NCBI GenBank assembly: GCA_003021685.1
Contig: PXRO01000037.1
Coordinates: forward strand, 43,586 to 107,585
Direction: 5' to 3'
DNA: 64,000 nt
Origin: Halobacteriales archaeon QS_4_62_28
GTDB lineage: Archaea; Halobacteriota; Halobacteria; Halobacteriales; Haloarculaceae
A program made the position numbers and the translations under genes. Below are positions 37,319-46,297 of this stretch, in pieces; within the stretch, counting starts at the first letter, position 1, and each line of letters begins with the position of its first letter. The notes beneath the pieces are model-generated. The model saw only the letters and a list, made by a program, of their open reading frames with translations. It was not told where the DNA came from and did no database searches.

Positions 37319-37416
37319 CGCCCGCCACGTTCGCTGACCGGCCAGATAATACACTGTTCGATAGATTGACACAGATTTACCATTTTGTCTTACCGAACGA
37401 CCTGTTTCTCAGGCGA

Positions 37417-37439
37417 TAGCCTAGCCGTCTAGGCGGCTA
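37417..37439. promoter_or_regulatory. imperfect palindrome beside the TATA box of the 37478 gene
   Basis: TAGCC (37417-37421) and GGCTA (37435-37439) enclose CCTAG-CCGT-CTAGG (37420-37433), so two nested inverted repeats overlap. The A/T box TAATTATT follows at about 37437-37444, about 35 nt before the start codon. This position suits a repressor or activator site. Confidence 0.4.
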
Positions 37440-37477
37440 ATTATTGATACTGGGTTGGCATAGATATGCACGCCAGT

Positions 37478-37870
37478 ATGAGTAAACAGCCCACGAGTGA
37501 GCCTGGCAGTGACGAGTGGCGCGGCATGACGCCGCGCGAGCGCGGCCTCACGGAGCCGATGGTCGACGAGGTGTTTGGACTGCTCGCAGACTGGCGTCGC
37601 CGTGCCGTCTGTCGATACTTCGCAGACAGCGCGACGCCGACGGCGGCAGTCACGACGATTGCGACGGCGGTCGCTCAGCGTGGCACGGGCCGTGCCGGTA
37701 TCACGGATACGGAGGTATCTACCGTGCGGGAAGCCCTGGTCGAGGAGCATCTACCACACCTCGACCGGGCCGGGGTACTCGACTTCGACGAGCGCAGCGA
37801 ATCCGTTCGTTACTGGGGACAGCCGACGGTGGAAAAGTGGGCGGAACACGCCGACGAACTGTCGAGATAG
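37478..37870 (+). CDS. small winged-helix protein (DUF7344-like)
   Basis: A 130-residue protein. The segment VDEVFGLLADWRRRAVCRYF, then a Thr-rich helix, and LPHLDRAGVLDFDERSESVRYWG form the haloarchaeal winged-helix domain often annotated DUF7344, a likely DNA-binding regulator. The ATG at 37478 is chosen over 37466. It follows the large Bat-like regulator, with a palindrome in between. Its targets are unknown. Confidence 0.7.
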   Translation: MSKQPTSEPGSDEWRGMTPRERGLTEPMVDEVFGLLADWRRRAVCRYFADSATPTAAVTTIATAVAQRGTGRAGITDTEVSTVREALVEEHLPHLDRAGVLDFDERSESVRYWGQPTVEKWAEHADELSR

Positions 37871-37942
37871 TGAAAGTAGTTAACAGAGTGGGTAGTTGAG
37901 GCTGATCGAGGAATCAACCTGAACAGGAAATTCGTCTCAGAT

Positions 37943-37968
37943 ACGGGAATTATTTTATATTTTCCCGT
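37943..37968. promoter_or_regulatory. inverted repeat flanking the vapBC TATA box
   Basis: ACGGGAA (37943-37949) and TTCCCGT (37962-37968) are perfect 7-bp arms on both sides of a TATA stretch (TTATTTTATATT), 19-44 nt upstream of the antitoxin ATG. A dimer bound here would block TBP. This is the expected place for autoregulation by an AbrB-type antitoxin. Confidence 0.65.
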
Positions 37969-37986
37969 TCAAACAGTGGTTACGCC

Positions 37987-38253
37987 ATGTCGAAGTCAAC
38001 AGACGAACGGGGGCGGATCTACCTCCCGAAAGATGTTCGGGAACGGTTCGGTGACCAGTACCGCATCGTCGAACTCCCGAGTCACGTTGCGCTGTTCCCG
38101 GTCGATGAAGACCCACTGGACGGCATCCGAGACGCCGTTGGCGATGCCTTTGCAGAGACAGCGGCCGACGAGCTGAAATCGGACGCACGAGAGGCCATCT
38201 CCCGAGAGATTCGAGCGGAGAAACAAGACCGGTCGCAGGACTGCGCGGAGTGA
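37987..38253 (+). CDS. vapB: AbrB/MazE-fold antitoxin VapB
   Basis: An 88-residue protein. The swapped-hairpin AbrB DNA-binding domain occupies the first ~47 residues: GRIYLPKDVRERFGDQYRIVELPSHVALFPVDE. A charged helical C-terminal region (AFAETAADELKSDAREAISREIRAEK) should wrap the toxin. It is 3 nt upstream of the PIN toxin. The promoter inverted repeat suggests autorepression. Confidence 0.88.
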   Translation: MSKSTDERGRIYLPKDVRERFGDQYRIVELPSHVALFPVDEDPLDGIRDAVGDAFAETAADELKSDAREAISREIRAEKQDRSQDCAE

Positions 38254-38256
38254 GCC

Positions 38257-38658
38257 GTGTACGTAGAAACTGATTTTCTCACTGCGCTCGTCAAAGACGA
38301 CGACTGGCTCCAAGACGCGGCGATCCGTGCCCTTGAAGAACGCGATGACATCCACACCTCGATCCTCGCGTACGCCGAGATTCTGGTGTTGCTCTACGAC
38401 CGAGAGGCCGCTACGTACGACATCAATGCACCGCGGGCGATTACCAATCTGCTCGAACTAGTTCCTATCCAGCCGAGAGAACACGAAGACGCAGTGCTGG
38501 CCGCCGCGGCGTTCATCGATGAGGACGACCTGACGCCGTTCGACGCACTCCACGCCGGTATCGTCACAACCGGTGAAAATCGTGTCCTTTCGACCGAACA
38601 GGACTACGACACTGTCGGCCTCGACCGCACACCACTGGAACCCGAATCCTCCGAGTGA
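38257..38658 (+). CDS. vapC: PIN-domain ribonuclease toxin VapC
   Basis: A 133-residue PIN-domain toxin with GTG start at 38257. The acidic metal site is Asp6 (VETDFL), Glu41 (YAEILVL) and Asp96 (TPFDALHAG), and all are present, so the toxin looks active. VapC toxins cut specific tRNA or rRNA. It is paired with vapB, 3 nt upstream, and followed by a decayed gene, which marks a patch of accessory DNA. Confidence 0.9.
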   Translation: MYVETDFLTALVKDDDWLQDAAIRALEERDDIHTSILAYAEILVLLYDREAATYDINAPRAITNLLELVPIQPREHEDAVLAAAAFIDEDDLTPFDALHAGIVTTGENRVLSTEQDYDTVGLDRTPLEPESSE

Positions 38659-38849
38659 GACTCCAAAGAACGCTTCGTGTTCCGTGGGTGGGCTACTCGT
38701 CGGCACAGAAGAGAAGAGAGCCTGGTAGATCGAGTCGAGGCTCATGCTGTGTTCGCGTCTTGTATCCATCACAGCGTATTTTGACTGGAAATAGAAACGA
38801 CTGTCTTCTCACTCGAATAAGAGTCTACGGTTAATACTATGAGCTGATG

Positions 38850-39403
38850 TTTCGCCCGAGACATTACCTCGTAATCAGTCACTCCCCGACGTGGAGAGCT
38901 ACGACGACCTGTTCCCCTTCGGCATCCCGACCACACGTGGTTGTTGGACTCTCGACCCTGCGACGGGCTGAACGCCCACGATATTCGGTTCCAGAGCGGG
39001 ATGGCAGCGCTGGCTCACGAGACGATCATGGGTCGGCCTGATAGCGCTCGGAAACAGCACCAGACCACGCGCTGGTACGTGAATGCCTACTTGCACGCCG
39101 ATGATCCTACCCGAAGGCCAACAACGTGAACGTGCCCTGGTGGTAGGGCTAGACGACGAAGCGAAGCTACGTCACCGGCTAGAGAAGGTCATTGAGGGCG
39201 GCGACGTCTACGAGTTGGAGACCGTCGATCACGGCGCTGTCATCGGCTACGATGGTGACCGCCCGGTGGAGACCGCGATTTCCGGGCTGACCCGTGTCGG
39301 GAACCACTCGAAGTACGGCTTCGGAGAGCTTCGAGTGAAGCCCGTCACTCCAGATGAAACCAACGTCAAGAAACAGATAGAAACACCGAAATCGGAGCAC
39401 TGA
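38850..39403 (+). pseudogene. frameshifted gene with a RAMP-like glycine loop at its C-terminus
   Basis: One coherent protein sequence passes through three frames. At about 38880-38970 it reads SLPDVESYDDLFPFGIPTTRG and WTLDPATG, then a stop. At about 38970-39110 the next frame continues NAHDIRFQSGMAALAHETIMGR to VNAYLHADDP. From about 39110 the third frame continues EGQQRERALVVGLDDEAKLRH to a stop at 39403. The end GLTRVGNHSKYGFGELRVKP has the look of the glycine-rich loop of RAMP proteins (Cas5/Cas6/Cas7 superfamily), but the match is by eye only. There is no clear start. The rest of the 38659-39496 gap shows nothing else. Confidence 0.5.
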
Positions 39404-39496
39404 CAAACAACCAATGACCGGCAAGGATTCCGCAGTGTCCCAGTCGGCCAAACTGAATAAAGTAGATCACATTGCCAACAACTAATATTCGATAAC

Positions 39497-40261
39497 ATGC
39501 AACTCCCAGCTGTCGGTCTCGGTACCAATGGTATCGACGATGCAAAGACGATTACGACTGCAATCGACGTCGGGTATCGCCACCTCGACACCGCACGGGT
39601 GTACGAAAACGAGCGTGTCGTCGGAACCGCTATCGCGGAGAGCGGCGTTGCTCGCTCGGCGCTGACCGTCGCCACGAAACTCTGGATCGACACCCTCGGG
39701 GCCGACGCGGTCCGAACCGGTACCGAAGCGAGCCTCGACAGACTCGGCCTCGACGCGGTCGATCTCCTGTACGTCCACCGACCGCGTGGCGAGTACGATC
39801 CGGCGACGACGTTACCGGCCATCGACGAGGTCCGTGAGGACGGGTTGACCCGCCACGTCGGACTCTCCAACTTCGAACCCGACCAGCTAGCGACCGCTCG
39901 TGCGCATCTCGACGCGCCGATCGGTGCCCACCAGGTCGAGTTTCACCCGTACTTCCAGCAGGACGAACTGGTCGCCGACGCACAGAAACATGACTATCCA
40001 CTCGTCGCGTACTCACCGCTGGCCGGTGGCAAGGTGTTCGAAGATCCAGTGCTCGAAGACATCGCCCACAAGTACGATGTCTCACCTGCCGCCGTCGCCA
40101 TCGCGTGGCTCTGCTCGTACGACAACGTCGTGACGATACCGAAAGCCTCCTCGGAGACGCATCTCCGCGCGAACTTCGAGGCCGCCGACCTCGAACTCGA
40201 CGCCGCCGATATCGCCCGAATCGAGGGCGTCGAAGAGACGGTCGAACTGTATCCAGAGTGA
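39497..40261 (+). CDS. aldo/keto reductase (AKR3/AKR5-like)
   Basis: A 254-residue NADPH-dependent reductase similar to 2,5-diketo-D-gluconate reductases. The tetrad is Asp31 and Tyr36 ([11 protein letters not shown]), Lys61 (VATKLW) and His94 (YVHRPRG). The signature [10 protein letters not shown] and the C-terminal [14 protein letters not shown] are both visible. It is unlike the aldo-keto reductase at 2754. The substrate is unknown. The next gene, prefoldin beta, is 85 nt downstream. Confidence 0.9.
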   Translation: MQLPAVGLGTNGIDDAKTITTAIDVGYRHLDTARVYENERVVGTAIAESGVARSALTVATKLWIDTLGADAVRTGTEASLDRLGLDAVDLLYVHRPRGEYDPATTLPAIDEVREDGLTRHVGLSNFEPDQLATARAHLDAPIGAHQVEFHPYFQQDELVADAQKHDYPLVAYSPLAGGKVFEDPVLEDIAHKYDVSPAAVAIAWLCSYDNVVTIPKASSETHLRANFEAADLELDAADIARIEGVEETVELYPE

Positions 40262-40346
40262 ACCGATCACTTCTCGTCGGGCGTGTGGCCGCCCCGTCCA
40301 GCGGCGAAAGCAATGGTTTTTCAGTCCGGCCCCCAAGGTGGTGGGT

Positions 40347-40733
40347 ATGCAGGGTAATCTGCCGCCGGAAGCACAGGAGAAACTCGAAGACCTACAGGAC
40401 CTTCAGGAGACAGCACAGCAGGTTGCAGCCCAGAAACAGCAGGCTGAGACCGAACTGCAGGGGTCCCAGACCGCACTCGACGAACTCGACGACATGGACG
40501 AGGACTCGACGATGTATCGAGAGGTCGGCGAACTGCTCGTCAAGACCGACTACGACGAGGCTGTCGAGGACCTCGAAGAGAAGGTCGACGAACTCGAAAT
40601 CCGCACCGAAACCCTCCAGAAGCAAGAAGAGCGCGTTCGCGAGCAGTTCGAGGAACTCCAGAGCGAACTGCAGCAGATGCTTGGCGGCGGCGCAGGCGGC
40701 GCACCCGGTCCGGGCGGCGCTGGCGGCGCATAG
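40347..40733 (+). CDS. pfdB: prefoldin subunit beta
   Basis: A 128-residue coiled-coil chaperone subunit that delivers unfolded proteins to the thermosome. Helical segments at about 5-45 and 70-112 flank the beta hairpin region ([23 protein letters not shown]). A Gly/Ala-rich tail follows. The ATG at 40347 gives the normal length. The DUF3194 gene starts directly at its stop, which is the conserved archaeal order. Confidence 0.93.
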   Translation: MQGNLPPEAQEKLEDLQDLQETAQQVAAQKQQAETELQGSQTALDELDDMDEDSTMYREVGELLVKTDYDEAVEDLEEKVDELEIRTETLQKQEERVREQFEELQSELQQMLGGGAGGAPGPGGAGGA

Positions 40734-40994
40734 ATGCCGACCGACGAGTCGAATCGTGCTGACGGGCCGTCTGATCGGACGGTCGTCGATACCGCCGCAT
40801 CGGCCGCAAAAGAGGTCGTTTTTTCTCGGTACGACACCGGCGTCGTCGATGATCTGGACGTGACTGTCACCTTCGAGAACGGCGTCCTCGACGTAGACGT
40901 GTACGTCAAGGCACCCGAAGGTCGCCACGAGGAACAACAGGTCGCTGACGATGCGGCACTGGCGGCACAGGCTGCCGTCGACGACCTCCTGTAA
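40734..40994 (+). CDS. DUF3194 family protein
   Basis: An 86-residue protein always found beside prefoldin beta in haloarchaea. The body AASAAKEVVFSRYDTGVVDDLDVTVTFENGVLDVDVYV is the family core, with a helical C-terminal end rich in Ala. The ATG starts immediately after the pfdB stop. Function is unknown; the context suggests protein folding or RNA processing. Confidence 0.85.
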   Translation: MPTDESNRADGPSDRTVVDTAASAAKEVVFSRYDTGVVDDLDVTVTFENGVLDVDVYVKAPEGRHEEQQVADDAALAAQAAVDDLL

Positions 40995-41014
40995 TCGGTT
41001 GTTTGCGGTTCTGT

Positions 41015-41275
41015 TTACGACTCCTCGGTGTGTGGCTGGCCGCGGTCCCGGGTAAATCCGGTCCGGAAGGCGATCCAGGCGAGGACACTGATAAAGAGGA
41101 TCGGCGGGAGGATCATGAACCCCCAGAGCGGGTCGAGTCCCCACCTGAGCAAGAGCACCAGATCCGCGAGTCCGAGGAGGAGAAAGGGTGTGACGGCTTT
41201 CAGTGCCTGCCAGCGATTCAACGTGATATCGTCACGCAGGTCGCTGGTGTCGAGACGGTCGGGAGACTCTCCCAT
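41015..41275 (-). CDS. small two-helix membrane protein, function unknown
   Basis: An 86-residue protein with two membrane helices (about 25-43 and 48-70), a charged N-terminus and an acidic C-terminus. I do not recognise a characterised family. It converges with the DUF3194 gene across 20 nt. Confidence 0.65.
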   Translation of the reverse strand: MGESPDRLDTSDLRDDITLNRWQALKAVTPFLLLGLADLVLLLRWGLDPLWGFMILPPILFISVLAWIAFRTGFTRDRGQPHTEES

Positions 41276-41369
41276 ACTTCTTCTGGGCGCTGGAGGCGCA
41301 AAAGTGTCGCGCTCGGCTCACGACAGCGACGATTTCGGATGGAGGGCAGCGTCAGCGTCGGGAGCGGCG

Positions 41370-41780
41370 TTAGGCGTTCGCTTCGGTTTCAGAGTCGCTG
41401 TCCGTTTCTGATTCGGAGTCGTCGTCGGGCGTCACATCGCTGATCTGCTCACCGAGCGAGCCGTCGAGGTCACCGGCGAGTTTGTCGCCGATCAGCGAGT
41501 GGATCTCACTGACGAAGTCGGGCACGCCATCGGGCAGGTCACTCGGCGGGCCGCGTCGGTCGTCGTCGCTGGCCGCGGGCGTGTCATCTGGTGGACCCTG
41601 CCGGTCGGCATCGGCTGCTTCGCTTTCGTTAGTCGTCTCGGATGCGTTCGTCGCTGCGGTGTCTGCGTTCTCGTTCGCGTAGTCGTCGGCCTGTGCAGGT
41701 GCGTTACCGGGCAGTGCCGCCGCCGATCCCGTAACGAGGAGGGCGGCGAGTGCGAGTCCTGCGATGGTTTTGAGGTTCAT
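41370..41780 (-). CDS. secreted acidic low-complexity protein
   Basis: A 136-residue protein with a clear Sec signal peptide (about 1-22: MNLKTIAGLALAALLVTGSAAA). The mature part is dominated by Asp, Glu, Ser, Thr and Pro (DDTPAASDDDRRGPPSD; DDDSESETDSDSETEANA), with a short ordered segment, VPDFVSEIHSLIGDKLAGDLDGSLGEQI. Function is unknown; it is probably extracellular or cell-wall associated. Confidence 0.75.
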   Translation of the reverse strand: MNLKTIAGLALAALLVTGSAAALPGNAPAQADDYANENADTAATNASETTNESEAADADRQGPPDDTPAASDDDRRGPPSDLPDGVPDFVSEIHSLIGDKLAGDLDGSLGEQISDVTPDDDSESETDSDSETEANA

Positions 41781-42201
41781 CTTGTCGTTGACTCCACTTT
41801 CTCCTACTCTGCCGGTCGCACTTGAAGGGGGGACGAAGAAATACGGGATTTGATCGAATTGTGCCGTCTTAAACGGTTTTACCGCCCGATTTAATCCGAG
41901 TTAATCCGGATTGTCGCCCTCACTGATACGGTCTGTTGTAGTCTGTTACCGGAGATCGCCGACCCCATCGGAGCGATCAACGGTAAATCGCTACAATGGA
42001 CCGTGTGACACGGCCACCGAGCGTGCATTGCCCCCGTCTTTCCGCACGTTCCGGGTCCTGCGCGCGCACCCGACCAGGGACCCACGCTGCGCTCCCCCTC
42101 GTCCCAGTTCGGGGCGCTTTGCACCCACAGTAAGACCCCGTGGCCACACCGCCCGCGTCCGGTGCTGTTCGAGTAAGCAACCGTGCCGAATACATCGGAG
42201 A
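41781..42201. other. intergenic region without a gene
   Basis: No supportable gene is seen in these 421 bases. At about 41876-41910 the TTAATCCG motif occurs twice near the start side of the secreted-protein gene. At 42078-42095 an 18-bp string GGGACCCACGCTGCGCTC is identical to 13096-13113 inside palindromic element A, so this region holds a relic of the same element family next to copy C. Confidence 0.55.
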
Positions 42202-42389
42202 CACCGAAAGCCCTCGCGGCGCTCGACCACTCCGGGGCTCGCTGCGCTCCTCGCCTTCGGCTGCGGTGCTTGGCGTCGCCCGGGAGGGACCGACCGCCGG
42301 CGAGTGCAGTTGCGGGAACCCCGGCGAAGCAAGCACGCAAAGCGCGCGCAGCGAGCCGCGGGACTGCAACTGCACGAGGGCTTTCGATG
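42202..42389. repeat. large palindromic intergenic element, copy C (inverted orientation)
   Basis: Bounded by CACCGAAAGCCCTCG (42202-42216) and CGAGGGCTTTCGATG (42375-42389). The first ~95 bp is the reverse complement of the linear module in copies A and D (GTCGCCCGGGAGGGACC and CCACTCCGGGGCTCGCTGCG). An inner perfect 9-bp repeat TGCAGTTGC/GCAACTGCA (42305-42313 / 42366-42374) matches the inner stem of copy A. The ATGAAAGGGCGAG stem is absent. It lies directly upstream of the DUF151 gene. Confidence 0.85.
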
Positions 42390-42477
42390 CTTTGTAAGCG
42401 TTTCTCTCGATCTCTCCTCCGAACACCGCCCGCGTCCACTGCACAGTTTTTCATACCTTCGCTCCCAACCAGTCTGT

Positions 42478-42939
42478 ATGGAATACGAGGCCACGGTCGA
42501 AGGCGTCGGCATCGGGGTCGGAGAAGAGGGTCCCGGTGCGCCGGTCGTCCTCCTGGGCGCGCGTGACGAGGTGGTCCCGATTTTCATCAGTTCGGACCAG
42601 GCCCAGTCGATGCAACTCGCACTCGAAGGGGAACCGTTCGAACGACCGCTGACACACGACTTGCTCGTCGAAATGGTCGCAGAATTCGGTGCGGCCATCG
42701 ACCGCGTCCGGATCGACGACCTGGCGGACGGGACGTTCTACGCCAAGATCGACACCGAGCAGTATCTCGAGGATCACCGAACGGAGATGGTGTTCGACGC
42801 CCGTCCGTCAGACGGTATCGCAATCGCGCTTCGGGTCGACTGCCCGCTGATCGTCTCGGATGAGGTGATCGACGAGGCTGGTCAACCACCAGCGGCGTTC
42901 TCCGAAACCAAAGACGACGACACCGAGTTCGAACTGTAA
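42478..42939 (+). CDS. bifunctional nuclease (DUF151/BFN) domain protein
   Basis: A 153-residue protein of the DUF151 family. PVVLLGARDEVVPIFISSDQAQSM opens the domain, and the conserved ARPSDGIAIALRVDCPLIVSDEVID closes it. Plant and bacterial members have nuclease activity on RNA and DNA, but the archaeal role is not known. The ATG at 42478 is the family start; the frame is open far upstream through copy C and must not be included. Confidence 0.87.
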   Translation: MEYEATVEGVGIGVGEEGPGAPVVLLGARDEVVPIFISSDQAQSMQLALEGEPFERPLTHDLLVEMVAEFGAAIDRVRIDDLADGTFYAKIDTEQYLEDHRTEMVFDARPSDGIAIALRVDCPLIVSDEVIDEAGQPPAAFSETKDDDTEFEL

Positions 42940-42941
42940 GA

Positions 42942-43122
42942 TCGCTTCGCTCCCCGTTCGTTAGTCGGCGATTCTTCGCTTCGCTCAGAATCGCCCGCTG
43001 CTCACGGCTATCGCCGTTCGCATGTCAGGGACCTCTCGCTTTGCTCGCGCTCCCTCTACTCACGGGTCGCTTCGCTCCCCGTTCGTCAGTCGGCGATTCT
43101 TCGCTTCGCTCAGAATCGCCCG
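42942..43122. repeat. 56-bp direct repeat pair at the 3' side of thi4
   Basis: Two 56-bp copies (42942-42997 and 43067-43122) differ by one base. Each contains a hairpin, GGCGATTCT/AGAATCGCC, around CGCTTCGCTC-type sequence. The second copy ends exactly before the thi4 stop codon (43123). The 69-bp spacer contains GACCTCTCGCTTTGCTCGCGC. Confidence 0.85.
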
Positions 43123-44091
<969 letters not shown>

Positions 44092-44172
44092 TCATTCCAT
44101 ACCTGTCCGAGGGACGCGAGCAACCGTCACTCCCAGTCGCGGCGACTCAGTAGCCACACGATGTCTGGTTGC

Positions 44173-44916
44173 TCACAGGTCGCCACTCCTGATCGCCTCC
44201 TCGGCCGCGGCCAGTGCCGCCTCGGGGTCGAACGCCTCGATGGCTGCCTGCTGGGCCTCGGGGTCACCACGAAGTTCGCTCGCGTGTTCGGTCATCGCCG
44301 GCACCGCCCGGATGACGTTGTCGACGATAGGGACCGTCGCAGTCTGGGCCGACCGCGACAGCGGGTTCAGATCGACGACGAGTTCGGTCGTGCCCATCTC
44401 GGCCAGTGCCTCGGCACGGTCGCCGTCCTCCAGTGGCACGAGCACGACGTCTGCCGCGCCGATGCCGTCGGCGTCCACTTTCGCCCGCTCGTGGTCCAGC
44501 CCCGGAATCGTCCCGTCGGCAGCCAGTCCCTTGACCTCGGTCGCGCCGTGTTCACGCAGATGGTCTGCGATAGCTTCCATGCGCTCGTCGGTTCGATTGA
44601 ACAGATTCACCTCCAGTTCGGCATCGGTGGCCTCCGCCAGCTCGACCATCTCGCCGGGCACCAGTGTGGCGACGTTGCCGTTGATCGAGAGCACGGCGTG
44701 GTCGGCCAGCAGAAGGTGGGCGGCCGCCGCTCGCCCGGCCGCGCTGGCTGACTCGATGGTCTGTTCGCCCAGCAGGTAGTCGAAGGCTTCGCCGCGACCC
44801 TGCGCGATGAGCCCCTGTTTCGAGGTGATTCCCGTCTCGATGCCGGCCTCGATCCGATGGCGAGTCAACAGCGACTCGTAACGCGGATGGGTCTCCGGAA
44901 TCTCGATTTCGCTCAT
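44173..44916 (-). CDS. 4-phosphopantoate--beta-alanine ligase
   Basis: A 247-residue archaeal enzyme (DUF137) that joins 4-phosphopantoate and beta-alanine in CoA synthesis. The conserved parts are HPRYESLLTRHRIEAGIETGITS, then HAVLSINGNVATLVPGEM and VDLNPLSRSAQTATVPIVDNV. It is encoded downstream of pantoate kinase on the same strand. The T-run between the two genes (TTTTTTATCG on the minus strand) could be its own TATA box. Confidence 0.93.
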   Translation of the reverse strand: MSEIEIPETHPRYESLLTRHRIEAGIETGITSKQGLIAQGRGEAFDYLLGEQTIESASAAGRAAAAHLLLADHAVLSINGNVATLVPGEMVELAEATDAELEVNLFNRTDERMEAIADHLREHGATEVKGLAADGTIPGLDHERAKVDADGIGAADVVLVPLEDGDRAEALAEMGTTELVVDLNPLSRSAQTATVPIVDNVIRAVPAMTEHASELRGDPEAQQAAIEAFDPEAALAAAEEAIRSGDL

Positions 44917-44962
44917 ACCCCTACTGGCCGTCCGCGATAAAAAAGCAGTCCGCTCTCCGGAA

Positions 44963-45799
44963 CTACTCGCTCTCTTGGAGTGTCGCCCCGCCGGGGTAGA
45001 TCGACGTGACAGTCGCGTCGTACCCCGCGTCGGTCAGCCCAGACCCGAGCGCGAAGACTGTCTCGCCGAGCATCGCCATCGACGCGGTGCCGCCGGCCTC
45101 GTTGACGGTTTCGATCACCGACTGCACGCCCTCGGTCAGCAGGTCGGCCTCGCGGGCGAACTGCCGGGACGCTCGCATGAACTGTCCCATCGTCGGTTCC
45201 TTGACGACGCGGGACACCGCCTGTTCGCCGGCTCTGCTCAGTGTTTCGGTATCGCCAGCAAGCACTGCCTCGGTCGAGTACTCGCCCATGACGTAGTACT
45301 CGACGCGCCCGCGGGCGGGAATCGCGTCCATGTCGTTCGTCTGTGGCCCGCCCGCTTCCAGTCGGAGGGGAACGCCACCGCGGGCCTGTGCCACCACGTC
45401 GCCAAGCCCGGTGCCGGCTTGGACCTCCGCGCCGTGGGCAATTGTCACCAGTTCGTTCTCCGAGAGGCGGCGATCAGCGACCGCGTTCGTTCCCAGTGCC
45501 GACCCCAGTGCCATTGCACCCGATACCCCGAAGCCAGCGCCAAGCGGGAGCGGCGTCTCCCCGCGCACTGCGACGGTCGCCCGCAGTGCGTCGAGTACTC
45601 GGTCGACGGCCTCGGCCTCGATGTCGCCGCCGTTCAGCGTCACGGACCGTTCCTCGCTGGTCGCGACGGTGACCGTGACGCCGTCAGCCAGTGTGACCCC
45701 ACCACCCCGCGACCCCGCCTTCGTCGGGTCGTCGGCTGGCTCACTCGTGAAAAAGCCGGTCACGTGGCCCGGGACGAACACCGTCGCTTCGTCGGTCAT
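44963..45799 (-). CDS. pantoate kinase
   Basis: A 278-residue GHMP-type kinase that phosphorylates pantoate, the first archaeal-specific CoA step. TVFVPGHVTGFF opens the family. The ATP loop is LPLGAGFGVSGAMALGSALGTN, and AEVQAGTGLGDVVAQARGG is the motif 2 region. The ATG at 45799 is the family start; the frame is open 45 codons upstream. With the ligase downstream it forms the archaeal CoA pair. The next gene on this strand is thi4. Confidence 0.92.
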   Translation of the reverse strand: MTDEATVFVPGHVTGFFTSEPADDPTKAGSRGGGVTLADGVTVTVATSEERSVTLNGGDIEAEAVDRVLDALRATVAVRGETPLPLGAGFGVSGAMALGSALGTNAVADRRLSENELVTIAHGAEVQAGTGLGDVVAQARGGVPLRLEAGGPQTNDMDAIPARGRVEYYVMGEYSTEAVLAGDTETLSRAGEQAVSRVVKEPTMGQFMRASRQFAREADLLTEGVQSVIETVNEAGGTASMAMLGETVFALGSGLTDAGYDATVTSIYPGGATLQESE

Positions 45800-45911
45800 G
45801 CCTGGACCCTGTGGGTCGCCGGTGTAAGCGTTGTCGGTCCAGCCCCGCGCTTGATCCTCCGGTCGTTCTTCCTCGCCACAGTTATGTCGCCACCGGCCCG
45901 ACTGCTCTACG

Positions 45912-46283
45912 ATGACGGACCTGCTCGCTATCAACTCCGAGACCCAGCGCCGAATCGTCGTCGGCGCGTTACTGGTCTACGTGGCGCTCTTCTTGATCAA
46001 TCTCCTGACGGGGAACAGGCTCGCCAGTGCCGGCGCTGACCTCCTGATCGGTGCACTCGTCCTGGCGGCCAGTGTCGTCGGTTACCGTCGGGTTACCCGC
46101 TCATCAGCCGACGAACCGGTCGTCCTGGCGATCATCAGTGTCCTCTCGATTGCTGGCCTTTCGAGTATCTACCAGGGCCTCACCACACTGGATCTTGTCA
46201 GACCGCTGCCGATATTCGAGGCTGTCGGCTCGATTGCGCTTCTCGTCGCTGTTGTCCTGTACGTCTACCAACAGCGATCCTGA
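45912..46283 (+). CDS. small membrane protein with four helices, unknown
   Basis: A 123-residue protein with membrane helices around 15-33, 40-58, 68-88 and 98-118, joined by short charged loops. No characterised family is recognised. It is divergent from pantoate kinase and converges on the CPBP protease. Confidence 0.65.
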   Translation: MTDLLAINSETQRRIVVGALLVYVALFLINLLTGNRLASAGADLLIGALVLAASVVGYRRVTRSSADEPVVLAIISVLSIAGLSSIYQGLTTLDLVRPLPIFEAVGSIALLVAVVLYVYQQRS

Positions 46284-46297
46284 CCGAGCATTCGCTT

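Noticed and set aside
41911-42477. N-terminal extension of the DUF151 protein through palindromic element C
   Set aside because: The translation of the element (strings such as GFRCFVSV) appears as junk around other copies too; the DUF151 domain begins at 42478.
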